A stretch of DNA of 64,000 nt from Microglena sp. YARC (taxonomy: Eukaryota; Chlorophyta; Chlorophyceae; Chlamydomonadales; Chlamydomonadaceae), in the NCBI GenBank assembly GCA_022414725.1, contig CM039462.1, positions 80,290,137-80,354,136 of the forward strand, in the 5' to 3' direction. Below, in pieces: positions 54,001 to 64,000 of this stretch; the first letter of the stretch is position 1, and every line of letters begins with the position of its first letter. A program made the position numbers and the translations under genes. Under the pieces are notes generated by a model. The model saw only the letters and a list, made by a program, of their open reading frames with translations, was not told the origin of the DNA and searched no databases.

Positions 54001-56430
54001 TACTGCCACATGTGGAGTCTGAACCAAACGAAACCTGTAAAACGTGTGGTTCACTGTCGCGTACACCGGAGGATATCGCCTGACCATGGAGGCTGAGTCA
54101 TCACCTCCTTACTGCCACATGTGCGTCTGTAACCAAACTGAAAACCTTGTTTAAACGTGTGTTCCACTGTCCGCGTACACCGGGTATCGCCTGGACCTGG
54201 AGGCTGAGTCATCACCTCTACTGCCACATGTGGTCTGTAACCAAACGAAAACCTTGCTAAAAACGTGTGTTCACTGTCCGCGTACACCGCGGATATCGCC
54301 TGGACCTGGAGGCTGAGTCATCACCTCTACTGCCACATTGCGTCGTGTAACACAAACGAAAACCTTGTAAAACGTGAATGTTCACTGTCGCGTACCCGGG
54401 ATATTCGCCTGGACCTGGAGGCTTGAGTCATCACCCTCTACTGCCACATTTGTCGTCTGTAACAAACGAAAACCTTGTAAAACTGTGTTCACCTGTCGCG
54501 TTAACACCGGGATAATCGCCTGGGACCTGCGAGCTGAGTCAGCACCTCTACTGCCACATGTCAGTCTGCTAACCAAACGAAACCTTGGTAAAACGTGTGT
54601 CACTTGTCGCGGTACACCGGGATATCGCCTGGACCTGGAGGCTGAGGTCATCCCCACAACGTCCCCAACCACAATCGATCTAAACCATACTGTTAACATG
54701 CACTCATCTAGTACTGCACCACATGTGGAGTCATAGTAACCAATAACCGAAACGAAACCTTGTAAACGTGTGTATCTTACTCATCTTCACACCCATCCCC
54801 CACTCCTGCACCGCACCCCCGCCGCGCGCACTGGTTCGACACTCAACAACTCCTTTCAAATATTACAGCTTTTGATTTAAATAGCGATGAATACGGAGAT
54901 GCAGACATCATGCTGTGTACAATCGAATAACACGGTCTCGTGCTGACGACACTATTAGGACATACGCCCGCTCGCATCTTCATGATCCGCTCGAGATTAC
55001 CAATTCCGGGGCAATCTCAGGATATCGCCTGGCTGCCATGATTCGGACCTGCTCACGGCACAACGCCTGCACGTTCGATCAACCTCCTCTCTACTGCCAC
55101 CATTGGTTAGGTACGTCCCAACCCTACTCTCATCCTCCCAGATCCAGACCTCTATCGTTAGTGTCGTTACCCTTCTCCGTACCAAACGGAAACTTTTATT
55201 GTGGTGAAAACGTTTAGTCCATTTGATTCATGATTTTGCCACATCTACGCACGACACCACTGATCGGGACGCGTGCACAACTGCTTCGCTACTGCAGTTT
55301 TTACACCGGGAACATCGCCATTCGGACATGTGACCTGGGAGGTACTGAGTCTCATCAGCCTTCTTGACCTGCCACATATTCAACCCGTGTGGTCTTGTAA
55401 CCCAACGCAAACCATTCGTGCAGTCAATCATTACAAAACGTCCGTGAGTTACCCTCCAGAAGCCACTAATAAAAACATGTCGCGTACACCACGGAAATAC
55501 GCCTGGACCATGGAGGCTGACATAAGTCATCACCATTCTTACTGCCACATTGTGGGTCTTGTAACCAATACCCGAAACCTTGTAAAAGTCGGTCTGTCAC
55601 TGTCGCGTCACACCGATATATCGCCTCGGACCTGGAGGGCTGAGTCATTTTCACCTCTACTGCCACATGTGGTCCTGTAACCAAACGAAACCTTGTAAAA
55701 CGTACTGTTCACTGTCGCGTACCCACCGGGATATCGCCGGACCGCGGAGACTGAGTCATCATCCTACCTGCCCACCATGTGGTCTAACAAACGAAAACCT
55801 TAGAAACGTCGTGCTTCACTGGTCGCCGATACACGGCGATATCGCCTGGACCTGGAGGCCTTGAAGTCATTCAACCTCTACCTTGCCAATGTGGTCTGCG
55901 TAACCAAACGAAACCTTGTTTAACAACGTGGTTTCACTGTCGCGTACACGGATACGCCTGGACCTGGAGGGCTGGGTCATCACCTCGTGTACTCACATGT
56001 GGTCATGAACCAAACAAAAACCTTGTAAAACGTGTGTTCGATGTCGCGATACACCGGAAAAGGATATCGCCTGCGGACCTGGAGGGCTGATCATCAATCT
56101 ACTGCCACATGTGGTCTGTAACAAACGAAACTTGTAAAACGTGTGTTCACTGTCCGCGTACACCGGGATATCGCCTGACCTGGAGCTGAGTCATCACCTC
56201 TACTTGCCACATGTTGTCTGTAACCAAACGAAACCTTGTAAGAACGTTGTACATGTTCACCGTCGCGTACACCTGGGGATTATCCCTGGACCTGGAGTCT
56301 GAGTTCATCACCCTCTACGTGCCACATGTGGCTGTACCAAAAACGAAACCTTGTAAAACGTGTGTTCACTGTCGCCGTTCACAGGGATATCGCCTGGATC
56401 TGGAGCTGGAGTTCATCGCCCTGTGCTGAA
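54001..56430 (+). repeat. 104-bp satellite, right block
   Basis: About 22 units of the same satellite, moderately noisy. A stretch at about 54780-55270 is largely unlike the consensus apart from islands ('gatatcgcctgg', 'ctctactgccacc'), as if badly corrected sequence. The last unit passes into unique sequence at 56405. Confidence 0.88.
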
Positions 56431-57060
56431 GCCTGTGTTTGCCCAACCCACAGAAAGATAACAACCAGGTGGCGTACTGGGCAGTACTTCATGCCACACC
56501 ATGCATGCAACCTCACCATAAACCCACAGAAAGGGGGGAAACAGGTGCGCTCCTGCATGTACTAGCATGCATTCATCCTGCATGCAAACCTCACCATTAC
56601 CACAGGAAGATGCACCAAGTTGCGTACTGCACGCTCATCATGCATGCAACCTCACCGTTACCCTACCAGAAAGAGGGCAACAGACATACTGCCTCTTACT
56701 TTTTCTTCCTCCTGGAGTTGGGTCAACCCCTGTGCTGAAGCCTAGTTTGCCAAAACCCACAGAAAAGAGCTTCAGGTACGTTATTGAACTTTTTTTGACA
56801 TTTTTGGGCGAAGCCCCCCCCCCCCCGACACACACAACCATACAGGAGGGCGAGAGCCCCCAGAGTCACCTCTTTGTCTGGTGATTGTCGTGTTGTCTGC
56901 ACGTTAACCCGGGGCCTGACCATGTTCGTTAAAAACCCTGGCTTTAATCCGCTGCAGCTCGATGCCCAGTGCCAACACTTCTCCGCCAATTTTTCTGCGC
57001 CGCTCACGACACGCCTAGGACTTGTTTTTGGTTTACTTGAACTTGTTTACATGGCTCAGA
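56405..57060 (+). other. Right flank of satellite; acceptor-like CACAG repeats and dispersed element
   Basis: 56440-56780 has four to five blocks of about 80-100 bp with (AAC)CCACAG|AAAG...CAG|GT(G/A)CG, for example CCACAG|AAAAGAGCTTCAG|GTACG at 56756-56780. Each looks like a 13-25-base exon between good splice sites. 56805-57060 is the dispersed element also at 35280. No RRM-like coding is seen. Confidence 0.5.
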
Positions 57061-57183
57061 CCTTAATGTTGCTGCCGCATTCAGCAGTAAGACGTTGCCT
57101 TAAAACATGGTTATCAAAGTATTAACGTGTTTTGGCTTCCCGTTTTGCATAATTTGCTCAACGCGTTGAGTTCGTTGAAATTC

Positions 57184-57350
57184 AGCAAATGTGCGGGGTT
57201 CGAGCTCTCTACAGGTGCGCCTTTGCTTGCGGTCGCTGTCAACAAGCCATGGTAGGCACTGTCCAGGGGTAAAGTAGCAGCTCCCGTCCTCGACCGCCGT
57301 AAGACAGGGCTCCCTTAATCCCACGCCCCACCAGGCGTTACCATTAACTT
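57184..57350 (+). mobile_element. tRNA-derived SINE, copy 3
   Basis: GCGGGGTTCGAGCTCTC (B-box region), body 'cttgcggtcgctgtca', 'ccatggtagg', and tail 'cccacgccccaccaggcgtta'. Collinear with copy 1 at about 80% by eye, on the opposite strand. Confidence 0.68.
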
Positions 57351-57359
57351 CTATATTAT

Positions 57360-57900
57360 GTCGCTGGGCTTTGAACATTTGACTTGAACTCCGGTTACAT
57401 GCTCCAGCCTTGAATGCTGCATGCCGTTCTTCATAGTATCATTAATCAATTCAAAAGCTAAGCATTTCTTATCAAAAATACATTGGATCCAATCTCTTCA
57501 TAACAAATCATTACAAAACAAAGTGTCCTCTCATTGACCTAGGTCACGTTCTGTGCCTCGATGACATGCTCCACCATCACAATGCTCTGGATTTTCTTTT
57601 TCGCTTTTCTGATCAGCTTTAAGGCAGCTCCATGAGACCAGCGACTGCTGCTACATCCAAAACTATTCCAAGCAGTTGTACGTTTACGTTACGATGATTG
57701 TTGCAAAACCTTAAACAGAAAGCGCGTATACCACGGGCCTCGAGATCGGGCTCCTAACCCCGAGGACTAGCAGCTATCATACATATGTGCGTACATCATA
57801 CGAGTAGTGCTTATCTTATTCTATCTTACCAGTAAAAAATAGAAGACTATATAATTGTATTGTATTGTATTGGTAATCTAACTCTCTCACCAAACTTGCA
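57360..57900. other. No gene recognised
   Basis: Begins with a variant of the ACTTGAACT..GGTTACATG.CTCCAG word (57368-57405), otherwise apparently unique, with a CTCGAGATCGGGCTC segment at 57740 and a TTGTATTGTATTG run at 57858. No exon is supported. Confidence 0.35.
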
Positions 57901-58730
57901 GGGAGCCTAAACCACGACCGCTTCGAGGTGGGAGTCCTCACCCTCTGACATATGGGACAGCGGCAGGACATGCACCTTAGGCTCTTCGCATGGGCAGGAC
58001 TGCAACCCCCACAATGGGCGCGGACATGCAGCAAGCCGCATGGCAGGACATGCAGAAACCCACATGGGGCGCGACATGCAACCACCACCGCATTGTTGCG
58101 TGACTGCACGGCAAGGCCAGAGTTGGAGTTCGGTACAGGGTCGGGATATGGCGATATGCAAGGGCGGACATGCACGAGCAAGGCCAAGAGTTGGAGTTCG
58201 TACACGGGATATGGCGATGGACAAAATCAAAGAATCACTAGCTAAAACTATCAAGGACTAACATATCACAAAAAGATTCAAAAATACAAAAAAAAAAAAA
58301 GATCACAGCAAAAAAAAGCCCGCCCGATAAAACCCTAAATTCACAAAAAAAGGCGCACGGGGACATGCATCCACCACATTCGCGTGACATGCCCATGGAA
58401 GACCAGGCTCTATTGCAATATCAACCAGGGCGAATATGGGGATGCAAGGGCCTGATATGCCATCCCCACATGGGCGGGACATGACAGGGCGTGATATGCA
58501 AGCCCCACATGGGCGGGACTCTCCCTTGCAGGGGCGGGACATGCCTCCACATGGGCGGGACATGGCAGGGAGGGACAATGCCCCACCTGGACGGGACAAT
58601 CCTCCACATGGGCGGGACAATCCCTCAAATGGGCGGGACAACGCCCCACATGGACGGGACAATCCTCCACGCCGGCGGGACAACACCTGCAAGGGATCGA
58701 CGAGAAGAGACCGGTAGCCCCCCACCACGA
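57900..58730 (+). repeat. GGGCGGGACATGC minisatellite (possible HGRDM coding repeat)
   Basis: 58430-58700 consists of units of about 15-27 bp 'ccccacatgggcgggacatg'. The frame starting at 58436 stays open for 93 codons as PHGRDM/PHGRDN repeats. 57945-58080 and 58355-58440 hold looser copies ('catgcagaaacccacatggg'). It could be an exon of a Met/Arg/Asp-rich protein, but no splice sites can be assigned with confidence. 58260-58355 is A-rich. Confidence 0.45.
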
Positions 58731-59395
58731 GTACAGGGGGCACGCGCTTTCACACACTGGAGGCGAGACAGGGGGCGGACAGTAGGAGTGACAAGCAATC
58801 CCGGTCTGGGGGCAGTCGGCGTTGAGTTGGAGAAAGAGAACTGTAGCCTCATCTGTTCGATACAGACATGATTGAATCCATTTTGTGTGTAGCATGAGGG
58901 GACTGACGACCTGAATCTCGCGACTTGGTCTTGGGTCAACTATGGCCTGACGCCCTGACTATGACACTAAAATGTAATGTAATTGTTGAAGTTGTTGCGC
59001 TAAAATATAATGAATCTGACCGCTGTACTGAGGCGATGCGTTTGTATTTTATAGTTTTTATTGCTACCACCATCACAGGCTGTCTTGAGCGGCAATTTAA
59101 TCTGATTAACAGCACGCATCGGGGGAATAGCACATGAGCCCAGATTGCATTGGGAGGATGGATTGGATTGTAACCAGGGTTTTCAGGGAACTCTAGGCTG
59201 CCCAACGTCTTGCAATTCCAAGTCCCTCCCCATCCCTAAGTGCGCCTACTTTGCATATTGTAGGAGCGACACCACCATTCGAAATGAATCCTTCGTGTCG
59301 CTGTTTTGTGTCGGGAGACCCGCCTCCTGGGGTGAAGTCCTTTCACAACTTAAAAAAAATGGCATGTGAAAGCAGGGAGCCGCCTAAAAGGATTG
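58731..59395. other. No gene recognised
   Basis: Apparently single-copy sequence with short ORFs on both strands, none with a recognised motif. Confidence 0.35.
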
Positions 59396-59505
59396 GAACT
59401 TGAACTTGGTTACATAGCTTCAGTCAGTGTCAGCAGATCGCCGGTAAAAGATGTCTGGCTGACCGAATACAATTTGGCTGCTCGCCTTCTTAGGCAGTAA
59501 AACAA
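59396..59505. repeat. Dispersed ACTTGAACTTGGTTACATAGCT...GCTGCTCGCC element
   Basis: 'gaacttggttacatagcttc' then 'caatttggctgctcgcc' and 'aggcagtaaa'. Similar blocks are at 7131-7205 ('gaacttggttatatggctcc', 'caatttgactgctcgccatc', 'ggcagtaaac'), and partly at 57032-57100 and 57368. A short dispersed repeat of unknown origin. Confidence 0.55.
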
Positions 59506-59509
59506 CTTA

Positions 59510-60503
59510 TTACAAGACAATGTACACGCGAGCAAACCACTTTTTCAATTTCCATTTTTCTCCTCTTCTTCTGAACCATAAAAAGAGTACAAAAAACGAA
59601 TCATAATCATCGATCATACCTCTAAAAAATACTTGATCCAATATTTTCATAGACTCATGGATGAACAGAGGAAGCTCCGCTCGACCTTCAATTTCTGGAT
59701 TGCACAAAAGATAATGCAGAGGAATCATTTTACTCTCAGATTGAGAAATTAGGTTTGGATACTTTCTTCCCGAATTAAGTAAGGCTTCGTCAGTACATTC
59801 GAATACCACATGAGGAGGACATCCAAGTCTAGTACACAGAATTCTTCCTTGTGATCCAGAGCTTTCATCTCCCAGGGGCGTATCTGATGACTTGTGCTAT
59901 AGTAAAAGAAAAGATGATTGGAGAATAGGACCTTATCCACTTTGCTTCCAGTTAACTGGTTTAAGTTTCAAAGTCCAAAAATCTCCACTGTAAATTGGTG
60001 CCAGAGATTCATCCTGGGAAGCTCCCACGGAGTACAACGTCGCTAGGGCATCAGACATAACCTTGCTCCAACAGTCTTAGCATTATCTAGCCATATTGAG
60101 GTCGGCAAGGGCGAAGTCCCTCATCATACGGTAGTTACTATCACAGTATTTCACACTGGAGTTCTATAATGTAATCACTGATTTCAACAAGTAATAGTGA
60201 ATTTGGAATTGACCTGTTTATTTACGCGGAGCAGCTTCTAGGCAGCTCGTGCGTTCTTCCAACTTGACAAACCCTCGAAATTCTGCGTTTGACAAGTGAA
60301 ACGTTACATTTTAAACAGCCAAGGATCGGACTCTTCAACCTGAGACAATAATGAGCGACTGATGGCTCCGCCACATCACGTCTAATTCTTCCCAGGGGCC
60401 CCTGATTCTTCCAGTCTAGGGCTAGTGTAGGGCCCACCTTACACTTGCAGGAGAAAATCCTCCTCGTAAAACAAACTAGCTTATCCAAGTTGAATTCCTT
60501 CAT
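59510..60503 (-). other. Possible minus-strand exon fragments
   Basis: Three coding-like stretches: 59809-59510 (IEGRAELPLFIHESMKILDQ), about 60070-59940 (SDALATLYSVGASQDESLAP ending in a stop) and about 60530-60440 (MKEFNLDKLVCFTRRIFSCK, with CKCK|GTGGGC as a donor). They are in different frames and I cannot join them. Lower repeat content here makes a real but unrecognised gene possible. A stray TAGCTTCTAGGCAGCTC-type word at 60228 interrupts. Confidence 0.25.
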
Positions 60504-61330
60504 GGCCAGAACGTCTTTGAATCTTAGATATGATTATTTGTTTTTTAACATGCAATTCGGTGATCGGACCAAACATGATCATGCTTGGTCTGCCACTCTG
60601 CTTACTTCCCTTATCCGAGGACCTGCACATCGCGCACCACGCTAGTACACTGCATGCTACGCTTCACTCCAAGCTGCTCGGTCCGGCTGTCGCTTCTGCA
60701 GCTCAACCCTGCCCGGTTATCACAAGTTCACAACCCTGAGCCCGCATCGCTTGCGCTTGCCCTACCTGGACTTGGGGGAGCAGGATCCAGCCTGCTTGCC
60801 GGGAATACCGGAACCGATTGGTTAGCTGCTACCCCGCTGCCATCCGCTGCCATCTGTACCGCAATCTGGGAATCTGTACCGAAAATCTTTTCGGTTACCC
60901 TCTGGACATTCTCCACGTCATCGCCTCGACCGCTGTGACATCAATCCGGAACAAACTCTTCACCTACCAACGCTGCATACCCTTTTCGACCGAGCTACAA
61001 ATTGGGATATCCATCGATGACAGATATCAGCTTAAAGTCTGGTCGAAAAAAACATACAGTTGGGTGAGTTTTTTTCTGAGGAGTCTTTCGCAAGGCGATG
61101 ATGGCATAGTGGACGCTCTTGCGCCTTCACAGTGATGGCGATAGCACTCCTGAATCCCACACCCCGTGTAACTGGAACAGAGGGTTCCTTGCTCAATCGT
61201 CAAGTGTAGCTGTTTGTTTGTTAGCTTTCGATCGCACCGAGATACTCTGCCCCGTTTCCTCACGGCAATTTTGGAATGCTGTTCAAATCTTCTCAGTGTT
61301 TGACGCATGGCTCTGTCAGACGATCGAGAT
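60504..61330. other. Unassigned GC-balanced sequence
   Basis: Both strands have open frames (plus 60585-60938, minus 60916-60728), and neither shows a motif I know. The plus-strand segment 60740-60930 lacks repeats and may be exonic. Confidence 0.25.
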
Positions 61331-61463
61331 GCTGGGAATCTGAAATGTTCATATCCCCCTCCACCCCACCCTCTTCTCCCTTCCCCACCACCCCTGCCCG
61401 GCTGTCCCGACCGGTTCCATCCCACGACTCCACCGCGTCTGCAGGATCAAGTGAGAACGGAAG
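61331..61463 (+). CDS. Third gene, exon X (Ser/Pro-rich)
   Basis: Open frame ending GGAAG|GTGAGC at 61463 (phase 2). The peptide is Ser/Pro/Thr-rich (STPPSSPFPTTPARLSRPVP then SHDSTASAGSSENG). The left edge is uncertain: the frame is open back to 61276. Its phase fits exon Y (AG + C = Ser), which supports the pairing but does not prove it. Confidence 0.45.
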
Positions 61464-62235
61464 GTGAGCTGCTATAATTACGTTTGCTGCTTGCATCATA
61501 AGTGTATCTCGAAGTAGATTAGATAGCTAGTTAGCCAAACCTGATGCAACCTATAGCACCTTCACCTCGAACGTACATAACCAGCTTTCCTGTAGTGTTG
61601 CCATCTTGCAAATAGGTGCATTGGTACAGTCATATGGTCAGCCTGTCAGCCCTTATTTCTTCCAGTCTTTTGTTCCTTTTTATGATGATGATGATGATGA
61701 TGAGATGATGATGATTGACATTGTTTCCTGGTGCCCTACGAACTCCAAATGTGCCCTCGGCTTGACTTGAGTCAAAGGAACTATCAAAGAATTGCAAGGA
61801 AAAAAAAGGAAAGAAACAGAAACAGAAAGAAGGAAAAGGAAAGGAAAAAGAAAAAGAAAAAGAAAAATAATTTTGTTTGTGCCAATCCGTTTGGTGGATT
61901 TTTTCGTCGGTCTTCTGAGTCCATCAATCCAGACAGAATTGTGATCCAAGCACGCTAGGGGCACACCCAGTGAAATCAGTAGATGTAGCAGTCTTAAGAA
62001 GGTGTGCATGAATGCCCCCCAACCTCAACTGCATGGCCTATCATGTATTTAAACGTGCGATGAGAATCGCACAATTAATTTACTGTAGCAAGTACTCAGA
62101 GCCTCTGTCCGGTAAACACGCTTGTTTGGGGTTCAATTCATCAGTGCCTTTTCTATATGCCCCTCCTGATTCCATGGTTGTTTGGGCAAAGTCCCTTTAG
62201 TCTATTTGGCTACCCCTGGACTGTAACAGCTTATA
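61464..62235 (+). other. Intron X-Y, left part
   Basis: Has (ATG)n at 61681-61712 and an A/G-rich run of AAGAAA/AGGAAA units (61798-61868). Otherwise unique, with no gene recognised. Confidence 0.45.
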
Positions 62236-63816
62236 CAACATACACAAACACAACATAATTACACCCCCTACCCCTAATCCCTACACTCACTACTTCGTCC
62301 CCACAGCCCCTCAGAATCAACCTCCACCATGCGGCTACCCCCGTTCCTACCCCCCCTACCCCCGTCCTAACTCCATCTGCCCGTTCTAACCTCAACCCAA
62401 GTCCCTCATACTCTGTCCCTACAGACTCCTCTAAGCTAACCTCCACCTCACACCACTAGCCCCTCGACCCTGGAAGAACCCTAGCCCTAGATTACCTGCC
62501 CCTACACCCCTCTTTTAATCATACCTCACCTCCAGATTGCGCACCTATGCGCACCTGACCCTCCTCACCTTGACGCCCACCCCCTGCCCCGTTCCTGACC
62601 TCACCCCCAATCCCCTCACTACTCTGTCCCTACAGCTCCTCTAGAAACTCGGACCTCCACCATGCGCACTAGCCCTCGACCCTAGCCCAAAACCCTACCA
62701 CTTACCTGCCCCTACAGCCCCTCTCTTAAATCAACCTCCACATGCGCACCTACCCCCGTGCCCTGACGCCCACCCCCTGCCCCGTTCCTGACCTCACCCC
62801 CCAACCCCTACACTACTCTGTCGCCTACAGCTCCTCTAGAACTGACCTCCACCATGCGCACTAGCCCTCGACCCTAGCCCCAAACCCTACCACTTACCTG
62901 CCCCTACAGCCCCTCTTTAATCAACCTCCACCATGCGCACCTACCCCCGTCCCTGACGCCCACCCCCTGCCCCGTTCCTGACCTCACCCCCCAAGTCCCC
63001 TCACTACTCTGTCCCTACAGCTCCTCTAGAACTGACCTCCACCATGCGCACTAGCCCTCGACCCTAGCCCCAAACCCTACCACTTACCTGCCCCTACAGC
63101 CCCTCTTTAATCAACCTCCACCATGCGCACCTACCCCGTCCCTGACGCCCACCTGACCTCACCCCCAAGCGCACTCCATCCTATCCCTCTAGCCCCTCCA
63201 CCATGACCCCCGTCCCTGACGCCATCCCTCACGTCCTGACCTCACCCCCCAAGTCCCCTCACTACTCTGTCCCTACAGCTCCTCTAGAACTGACCTCCAC
63301 CATGCGCACTAGCCCTCGACCCCAACCCCAAACCCTACCACTTACCTGCCCCTACAGCCCCTCTAGAATCAACCTCCACCGTGCGCATCTACCCCCGTCC
63401 CTAACCCCCAAACCCTGCCCCGTTCCTGACCTCACCCCCCAAGTCCCCTCACTACTCTGTCCCTACAGCTCCTCTAGAACTGACCTCCACCATGCGCACT
63501 AGCCCTCAACCCTAACCCCAACCTCTACCCCGAACCTGCCTATACAGCCCCTCTCGAATGAACCTTGCAAACTCCCTGGAAGAAGCCATCAGACTGCACA
63601 AGCTTGAACTGCCCTACCCCCTCCTTACCCCTACCCATAAACCTACCACCATATCCCTGTTCAACCCCTACCCCTACCCCTAACCTGCAATTACACCCCC
63701 TCTAGAATAAAGCATGCACTCTCACTGAAAGAGGCCATCGGACTGCACTAGCTTGAACTGCCTACCCTCTCCTACCCTGTGCACACCCTACCCCTACCCC
63801 CAACCTGCCCCTACAG
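62236..63816 (+). repeat. C-rich array copied from the exon Y acceptor end
   Basis: About fourteen units of 60-180 bp with CCTACAG|C(C/T)CCTCTAGAA + TCAACCTCCACCATGCGCAC, which encodes PSRINLHHAH in the exon Y register (PSRLNHAH). The most exon-like copies are the nearest: 63540-63610 and 63690-63755 also contain 'ctggaagaagccatcagac' and 'gcacaagcttgaact', the next 40 bases of exon Y. Farther units keep only the acceptor part, alternating CAG|CTCCTCTAGAACTGACC and CAG|CCCCTCT..AATCAACC types. Confidence 0.88.
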
Positions 63817-64000
63817 CCCCTCTAGATTGAACCATGCACACTCCCTGGAAGAGGCCATTGGACTGCACAAGCTTGAAGAGGCACGGGTAGCGGCGCACAG
63901 CTCATCACCCACGCTAGCAGCGATCATCGAGTCCAAGAGAGAGGAGGAAAGAGCTTCTGTTGAGAAGGAGGAACAGCTGAAACAGCAAAAGTCACTACAG
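63817..64000 (+). CDS. Third gene, exon Y (coiled-coil type), runs off the window
   Basis: Acceptor CCCCTACAG|CCCCTCTAG. With exon X's AG it opens Ser-PSRLNHAHSLEEAIGLHKLE then EARVAAH, AAIIESKREEERASVEKEEQ and LKQQKSLQ, 61 codons without a stop to the window end. High Glu/Lys/Gln/Leu content with heptad-like spacing suggests an alpha-helical coiled coil. I do not recognise the family. Confidence 0.65.

Noticed and set aside
52674..54096. Long ORFs of 347-445 codons across the gap
   Set aside because: They consist almost wholly of N.
57902..57948. Candidate next RRM exon (SLNHDRFEVGVLTL then stop)
   Set aside because: The TTGCAG acceptor is good, but the incoming phase needed is 1 whereas exon E ends in phase 0, and an in-frame TGA follows at once. 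The residues fit RRM strand 4 poorly.

Overview
The window is eukaryotic nuclear DNA: genes are split by long repeat-filled introns with ordinary GT/AG junctions, and the sequence carries a non-LTR retrotransposon, tRNA-headed SINEs and TIR-bearing MITEs. The recognisable proteins (a Golgi-type carbohydrate sulfotransferase, two RRM proteins) and the extreme intron bloat would fit a green microalga of prasinophyte type, but that is a guess; no organellar or ribosomal marker is present to place it.

Layout. About 0-16 kb: one minus-strand gene for a type II membrane carbohydrate sulfotransferase. Six exons can be placed by matching intron phase (15983-15660, 15438-15369, 10076-9901, 7413-7249, 4368-4246, 3064-2828); the C-terminus lies off the left edge. 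A non-LTR retrotransposon fragment, a shorter copy of it and a SINE sit in intron 2. About 16-25 kb: a divergent plus-strand single-exon RRM ORF (17592-17957), then a MITE field with three hAT-type MITEs carrying perfect 8-bp target duplications, an inverted-repeat family with a nested second element, and several minisatellites. About 27-39 kb: a plus-strand gene for a Gly/Pro/Met-rich RNA-binding protein whose RRM is split over three exons (27078-27159, 30373-31456, 32253-34257, 37600-37647, 38729-38785). About 38.9-56.4 kb: a 104-bp satellite apparently filling this gene's next intron, increasingly corrupted by indels and broken by an exactly 1000-base N gap. About 57-64 kb: mostly unrecognised sequence, then two exons of a third plus-strand gene (end at 61463; 63817 to the window edge) separated by another array.

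The most unusual property is shared by the genes. Many introns contain tandem arrays whose unit is a decayed copy of the adjoining exon-intron junction. On the donor side the array repeats the 3' end of the upstream exon plus its GT; on the acceptor side it repeats the AG plus the 5' start of the downstream exon. Exons 4 and 5 of the sulfotransferase are flanked on both sides by arrays made from their own two ends. Several units are multiples of three (57, 63, 108 bp) and stay open in the exon's reading frame, so each array is a ladder of alternative splice sites or in-frame peptide repeats. This looks like introns growing outward from splice junctions by repeated tandem duplication.

Limits: exon models come from phase and reading-frame continuity read by eye, without transcript data. 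Homopolymer frameshifts and the noisy satellite show that the consensus is imperfect.
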